In this document: in pieces, positions 7,019 through 10,057 of the stretch
Layout: every line of letters begins with the position of its first letter
Position numbering within the stretch: the stretch's first letter is position 1
NCBI GenBank assembly: GCA_003556955.1
Contig: PWQB01000597.1
Span: 1-10,057, forward strand
Origin: Nostocaceae cyanobacterium CSSed10_463m
Lineage (GTDB): Bacteria; Cyanobacteriota; Cyanobacteriia; Cyanobacteriales; Nostocaceae
Direction of reading: 5' to 3'
Length of the DNA: 10,057 bases
Position numbers and translations under genes: made by a program
Notes under the pieces: model-generated
The model's database searches: none
The model's input: only the letters and a program-made list of their open reading frames with translations
Told to the model about the DNA's origin: nothing

Positions 7019-8161
7019 GTGAACTATAAAACTATTGATGCTATTCTTGACCGCGCTATTCTAGGGTGTGACTTATCCCCCCATGAAGGTGTAACTTTAT
7101 TAAAACAAACTGACCCACAGGCGATCGCAGCCATTCGGACAACAGCTGACAAACTGCGCGACAGTCAAGCAGGAAACACAGTCACCTACGTAATTAATCG
7201 TAATATAAACTTTACTAATATCTGTGAGCAACACTGTAGTTTTTGCGCTTTCCGGCGGGATGATGGCGATGCTGGTGCGTACTGGTTAGATTGGGCGCAA
7301 ATTTTAGAAAAATCCACCGATGCAGTGCAAAGAGGTGCAACAGAAATCTGTATGCAGGGGGGATTAAACCCACAAGCGCAGATCAATGGCAAATCTTTAG
7401 ATTATTACCTGAAGCTAGTAGAAACCATCAAGCGGGAATTTCCCCAGATACATTTACACGCTTTCTCGCCCCAAGAAGTGCAATTTATCGCCAGAATTGA
7501 TGGCATTGAATATGCTGATGTCATTGCGGCTTTAAGGGATGCGGGTGTAGGCTCAATGCCAGGAACAGCCGCCGAAATATTAGATGATCAAGTCAGGCGG
7601 GTACTTTGTCCAGAAAAGATTGACACCGCCACTTGGCTAGAAATTGTTGGTACAGCTCACAAATTAGGTTTACCCACAACTAGCACCATACTATCGGGAC
7701 ATATTGAAACCCCAGAACAACAAATTGGGCATTTAGAAAAATTGCGATCGCTGCAAAAAACTGCCATTGATAGCGGATATCCAGCACGCATTACCGAGTT
7801 TATTCCATTACCATTTGTCGGACAAGAAGCACCTAAATCATTACGCCATCGTGTCGGACGTGATCAACCAGTGTTAAATGATGCCTTATTACTCACGGCT
7901 GTAGCGCGGATTTATTTAGGAAATTACATCCCCAACCATCAACCAAGTTGGGTAAAACTGGGGCTGGCTGGTGCTACAGAAGCTTTATTGTGGGGTTGCA
8001 ACGATATTGGCGGTACGCTGATGGAGGAACACATTACTACAATGGCTGGTGCTGTGGGCGGTACTTGTATGGAAGTAGAAACTTTACAAAGTGCGATCGC
8101 TTCTCTAGGAAGACCCTATCAACAAAGGGATACTCTGTATCAAAGAGTCATTAGTCATTAG
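7019..8161 (+). CDS. cofH: FO synthase subunit 2, radical SAM protein CofH
   Basis: CofH joins a tyrosine-derived 4-hydroxybenzyl radical to 5-amino-6-ribitylaminouracil; CofG then completes FO (7,8-didemethyl-8-hydroxy-5-deazariboflavin). In cyanobacteria FO (8-HDF) serves as antenna chromophore of some DNA photolyases. The radical SAM cluster motif CxxxCxxC is in [14 protein letters not shown] (cysteines at residues 69, 73 and 76 counting from GTG). [36 protein letters not shown] and [15 protein letters not shown] are strongly CofH-like, and 380 residues is the normal length. Starts: GTG at 7019, or TTG at 7013; an in-frame TAA at 7010 rules out anything longer, and no good ribosome site is seen. 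The last residues and stop fall in a heptad tandem repeat. cofG is not in the window. Confidence 0.95.
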   Translation: MNYKTIDAILDRAILGCDLSPHEGVTLLKQTDPQAIAAIRTTADKLRDSQAGNTVTYVINRNINFTNICEQHCSFCAFRRDDGDAGAYWLDWAQILEKSTDAVQRGATEICMQGGLNPQAQINGKSLDYYLKLVETIKREFPQIHLHAFSPQEVQFIARIDGIEYADVIAALRDAGVGSMPGTAAEILDDQVRRVLCPEKIDTATWLEIVGTAHKLGLPTTSTILSGHIETPEQQIGHLEKLRSLQKTAIDSGYPARITEFIPLPFVGQEAPKSLRHRVGRDQPVLNDALLLTAVARIYLGNYIPNHQPSWVKLGLAGATEALLWGCNDIGGTLMEEHITTMAGAVGGTCMEVETLQSAIASLGRPYQQRDTLYQRVISH

Positions 8162-8195
8162 TCATTAGTCATTAGTCATTGGTTATTGGTTATTG
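8147..8195. repeat. Seven-unit heptad tandem repeat overlapping cofH end
   Basis: Four exact GTCATTA units (8147-8174) are followed by GTCATTG and two GTTATTG units, ending at 8195. The cofH stop codon (8159-8161) lies inside the second and third units, so the final codons of the protein are repeat-encoded. Units are head-to-tail without spacers, which excludes a CRISPR. Short tandemly repeated heptads are a known feature of heterocystous cyanobacteria. Confidence 0.9.
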
Positions 8196-8213
8196 GGAAG
8201 TTACCGCCTTCTC

Positions 8214-8268
8214 CCCCCTGCACCCCTTCGACTGCGCTCAGGGCAAGCCTGCACCCTGCACCCCTGCC
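8214..8268. repeat. C-rich repeat with CCCTGCACC units
   Basis: The units CCCCTGCACCCC (about 8215-8226) and GCCTGCACCCTGCACCCCTGCC (about 8247-8268) repeat a CCTGCACC core. Between them lies CTTCGACTGCGCTCAGGGCA, a short sequence recalled as dispersed in cyanobacterial genomes. The block fills much of the cofH-psb27 gap and interrupts any simple promoter reading there. Confidence 0.55.
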
Positions 8269-8374
8269 TCTTCTCCTTGGTCATTCGTAAGACCTCTCAA
8301 CACTTGAAATGATCCCCAGGATACCAATCCAGGATAGGATAGACGTTGATTTACCTATTATTCATTGCAGAAAT

Positions 8375-8773
8375 ATGAAACGTTATTGGTCGCGTCTACT
8401 TGCCTTGGTTTTGGTTCTAACCATTGGTCTCATGGGCTGTTCTGACAGTCGTGACAGTTTAACAGGCGATTACCGTCAAGACACCTTGGCTGTAGTCAAT
8501 GTTATGAAAGAAGCTCTGGATTTAACACCAGATTCACCAGACAGAGCCGCAATCCAAGCAGAAGCACGTCAAAAAATTAACGATTTTTCTGCTCGCTACC
8601 AACGGGATAATTCTGTTTCTAATCTGAGTTCCTTTACAACCATGCGAACAGCTCTCAATTCCCTCGCTGGACACTACAGTTCTTACCCTAATCGTCCCGT
8701 ACCCCAAAAACTCAAAAATCGCTTAGAGCAAGAGTTAGAACGGGTAGAAAACGCGCTCAGGCGTGGGGCTTAA
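8375..8773 (+). CDS. psb27: Photosystem II assembly lipoprotein Psb27
   Basis: Psb27 is a lumenal lipoprotein that binds CP43 in photosystem II assembly and repair intermediates before the Mn4CaO5 cluster and extrinsic proteins are in place. The 132-residue product has a basic start (MKRYWSR), a hydrophobic core (8-19) and the lipobox LMGC with Cys22, typical of a lipidated export signal. The mature part (DSLTGDYRQDTLAVVNVMKE, then FSARYQRDNSVSNLSSFTTM, AGHYSSYPNRPVP and a charged last helix) matches the four-helix Psb27 fold and length. The ATG at 8375 was chosen because it puts the signal peptide at the N-terminus; the frame is open to an ATG at 8309, which would add 22 residues before the signal. 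It lies 213 bases after cofH with repeats between, so separate transcription is likely. Confidence 0.95.
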   Translation: MKRYWSRLLALVLVLTIGLMGCSDSRDSLTGDYRQDTLAVVNVMKEALDLTPDSPDRAAIQAEARQKINDFSARYQRDNSVSNLSSFTTMRTALNSLAGHYSSYPNRPVPQKLKNRLEQELERVENALRRGA

Positions 8774-8814
8774 CTATTGGCTATCCCTTGTTAACTTTTG
8801 CGGCGGAAGTCCCT

Positions 8815-8876
8815 GTAGGGGCGGGTTTATTAAAATTATTATTGGTAATTGAACATATCTGTAAACCCGCCCCTAC
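8815..8876. repeat. Perfect 15-bp inverted repeat, hairpin or mini-MITE
   Basis: GTAGGGGCGGGTTTA (8815-8829) is exactly complementary to TAAACCCGCCCCTAC (8862-8876), with a 32-base AT-rich loop. It begins 42 bases after the psb27 stop, so it could end or stabilise that transcript, although no T-run follows. The same GGGGCGGGTTTA arm is recalled as a dispersed repeat in Nostoc-type genomes, which favours a mobile palindromic element. Confidence 0.8.
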
Positions 8877-8974
8877 CTCAAGCCTTTCAGCCATCAACAA
8901 TGTCCTAACCTGCTTGGTGGTTGCTATAACTTTAGATATACAAATATTTACTCAAAAATTAGAGCTATCCTAAG

Positions 8975-9002
8975 TTGACAATTAAATAGACATACTTATA
9001 CA
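8975..9002 (+). promoter_or_regulatory. Candidate promoter of tnpA with repeat-rich leader
   Basis: A perfect -35-like TTGACA (8975-8980) is followed after 16 bases by TATACA (8997-9002), a moderate -10, about 28 bases before the tnpA ATG. The -10 overlaps a 9-bp perfect inverted repeat, ATACACTTA (8998-9006) / TAAGTGTAT (9019-9027), and direct repeats ACTTATA (8994-9000, 9002-9008) and ATAGACA (8986-8992, 9006-9012). These may be recombinase binding sites that also allow self-repression. Confidence 0.45.
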
Positions 9003-9029
9003 CTTATAGACAAATATCTAAGTGTATTT

Positions 9030-9680
9030 ATGTTTAAACCACATGAATTTGCCGAGAAAATAGGAGTTTCTGTTAAAACACTACAAAGATGGGACAATTC
9101 TGGAAAATTACCAGCAAAAAGAACACCATCGGGGCATAGGTTTTATACCGAGAACGACTTATTGATTATTCAGGGATTAAAACCCACAGAGCAACATCGT
9201 AAAAATATCGTTTATTGTCGCGTTTCTTCTAATGGACAGAAACCGGAATTGAGGAATCAAATCACCGCTATGGAAACATTTTGTTTAAATAGGGGTTTAG
9301 CTGTTGACGAATGGGTATCGGAAATTGGCGGAGGCTTGAACTTTAAAAGAAAGAAGTTCTTATCAATTATGATGTCTATGCTTCAAGGCGAAATCGCAAT
9401 TATTGTCATAGCTCATCAGGATAGAATGTGTCGTTTTGCTTTTGAATTTATACAGGAGTTATCCAACTCTGTTAATTGCGAAATAATTGTAGCTAATCAA
9501 GAATCATTATCTCCTCAACAGGAATTAGTAGAGGATTTAATGGCTATCATTCATTGCTTTTCTTGTAGATTGTACGGGCTAAGAAATTACTCTAAAGAGA
9601 TTAAAACCAATCTCAAGAATGCCATTGACAAACCAGTACATGACATGGCAGAGTTGGACAAACAAGAAATACAGTGTTGA
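9030..9680 (+). CDS. tnpA: IS607-family serine recombinase (transposase TnpA)
   Basis: A 216-residue transposase with the typical IS607 order: an N-terminal MerR-like helix-turn-helix followed by a serine resolvase catalytic domain. The DNA-binding part is residues 2-48 (EFAEKIGVSVKTLQRWDNSG, then PSGHRFYTENDL). The catalytic part starts at about 59 with IVYCRVSSNGQKPELRNQ, where S66 is the expected nucleophile. HQDRMCRFAFEFI carries the conserved D-R-x-x-R-F signature, and QELVEDLMAIIHCFSCRLYGLR is the conserved C-terminal helix. All key residues are present and the frame is intact, so the protein is probably active. The start is the ATG at 9030; there is no strong ribosome site. tnpB follows after 10 bases. 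Its AT-rich sequence without HIP1 sites fits a mobile origin. Confidence 0.95.
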   Translation: MFKPHEFAEKIGVSVKTLQRWDNSGKLPAKRTPSGHRFYTENDLLIIQGLKPTEQHRKNIVYCRVSSNGQKPELRNQITAMETFCLNRGLAVDEWVSEIGGGLNFKRKKFLSIMMSMLQGEIAIIVIAHQDRMCRFAFEFIQELSNSVNCEIIVANQESLSPQQELVEDLMAIIHCFSCRLYGLRNYSKEIKTNLKNAIDKPVHDMAELDKQEIQC

Positions 9681-9690
9681 GGGTCGAACA

Positions 9691-10057
9691 ATGCTTTTGT
9701 CCATCAAAACAAAGTTGAAATTAACCAAGGCTCAAGAGATAATCATGAGTAAACACGCAGGAATAGCGAGGTTTACTTATAACTGGGGTCTTGCTACTTG
9801 GAGACAACTTTACAAAGATGGATTTAAGCCCAATAAATATATACTAAAAAAGTTCTTTAATCACCATGTAAAAACAGAATTTGATTGGATTAAAGAAAAA
9901 GGTATTTGTCAGAAAATAACTCAATATGCTTTTGATAATTTAGGGGATGCTTTCTCTAGATTCTTCAGTGCTAAGAGTGATTACCCTAACTTTAAGAAGA
10001 AAGGACGCAATGATTCTTTCACTATTGATGCAGGTGGAAAGCCTATACCTGTAGGTG
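9691..10057 (+). CDS. tnpB: TnpB RNA-guided nuclease, N-terminal part
   Basis: The reading frame is open from the ATG at 9691 to the window end (122 complete codons). GAGG at 9679-9682, overlapping the tnpA stop, is a well-placed ribosome site eight bases upstream. The translation begins MLLSIKTKLKLTKAQEIIM and continues HAGIARFTYNWGLATWRQLY, KYILKKFFNHHV, ITQYAFDNLGDAFSRFF and YPNFKKKGRNDSFTIDAGG, the characteristic N-terminal helical and start of the wedge/beta region of IS605/IS607 TnpB. TnpB proteins are RuvC-type nucleases guided by an omega-RNA from the element's right end and help keep the element in place; they are the ancestors of Cas12. The RuvC and zinc-finger motifs lie outside the window, so intactness cannot be judged. 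Confidence 0.93.
   Translation, partial: MLLSIKTKLKLTKAQEIIMSKHAGIARFTYNWGLATWRQLYKDGFKPNKYILKKFFNHHVKTEFDWIKEKGICQKITQYAFDNLGDAFSRFFSAKSDYPNFKKKGRNDSFTIDAGGKPIPVG

Larger units (their letters stand above)
8971..10057 (+). mobile_element. IS607-family insertion sequence, right end outside window
   Basis: A serine-recombinase tnpA and a tnpB follow each other on the plus strand with a 10-base gap, the standard layout of the IS607 family. Such elements lack clear terminal inverted repeats and make no target duplication, so the left end is uncertain; it is placed provisionally at the first of a set of short repeats upstream of tnpA. The 3' part of tnpB, the expected omega-RNA and the right end are beyond 10057. 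No HIP1 octamer occurs in this part. Confidence 0.8.

Noticed and set aside
7186..7500. Open frames on both strands within cofH
   Set aside because: They overlap the radical SAM core of cofH in other frames and are explained by it.
8147..8195. Possible CRISPR array
   Set aside because: The units are 7 bases, head-to-tail, and without spacers, so this is a simple tandem repeat.
8788..8973. 61-codon plus-strand frame after psb27
   Set aside because: It reads across the 15-bp inverted repeat, has no ribosome site and resembles no known protein; it is read-through of repeat DNA.

Overview
The window comes from a filamentous, Nostoc/Anabaena-like cyanobacterium. It carries psb27 (photosystem II assembly) and a cyanobacterial-type cofH. 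The HIP1 octamer GCGATCGC occurs six times (starting at 281, 2721, 4831, 7121, 7744 and 8093). Intergenic regions hold short heptad tandem repeats and palindromic interspersed repeats typical of Nostocales. This placement is inference from content; no database was searched.

Minus strand, 1-6782: a run of cell-envelope glycosylation genes, all in one direction. In transcription order they are: a multi-membrane GT39-like/LA_3751-type putative glycosyltransferase (6782-5199); an intergenic region of nested repeats (about 5008-5163); a C-terminally truncated GT39 gene (4910-4173); a GT2 polyprenyl-phosphate sugar transferase fused to a GtrA membrane domain (3898-2654); a membrane-anchored NodB-type polysaccharide deacetylase (2555-1719); a full-length GT39 family protein (1665-187); and the start of another GT39-like gene that leaves the window at base 1. 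A reasonable working model is that the GT2-GtrA protein makes and helps flip a polyprenyl-phosphate sugar, the GT39 proteins transfer it to an acceptor on the far side of the membrane, and the deacetylase modifies the sugar or glycan. The set of classes (GT2, NodB deacetylase, GT39) matches the ArnC/ArnD/ArnT and Francisella FlmF/NaxD/FlmK logic, but substrates cannot be read from the sequence.

Plus strand, 7019-8773: a 236-base divergent intergenic region with an almost perfect 25-base palindrome, then cofH (radical SAM step of FO/8-HDF chromophore synthesis) and psb27. The last codons and the stop codon of cofH lie inside a seven-unit heptad tandem repeat. A 15-bp inverted repeat with a 32-base loop follows psb27.

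Plus strand, about 8971-10057: the left part of an IS607-family (IS605/IS607 superfamily) element, with an intact serine recombinase tnpA, a 10-base gap, and the first 122 codons of tnpB, cut by the window end. Its left end has a promoter-like sequence and several short direct and inverted repeats. No tRNA, rRNA or CRISPR array was seen. No gene-free stretch exceeds 300 bases; the longest (4911-5198) is largely repeat sequence.
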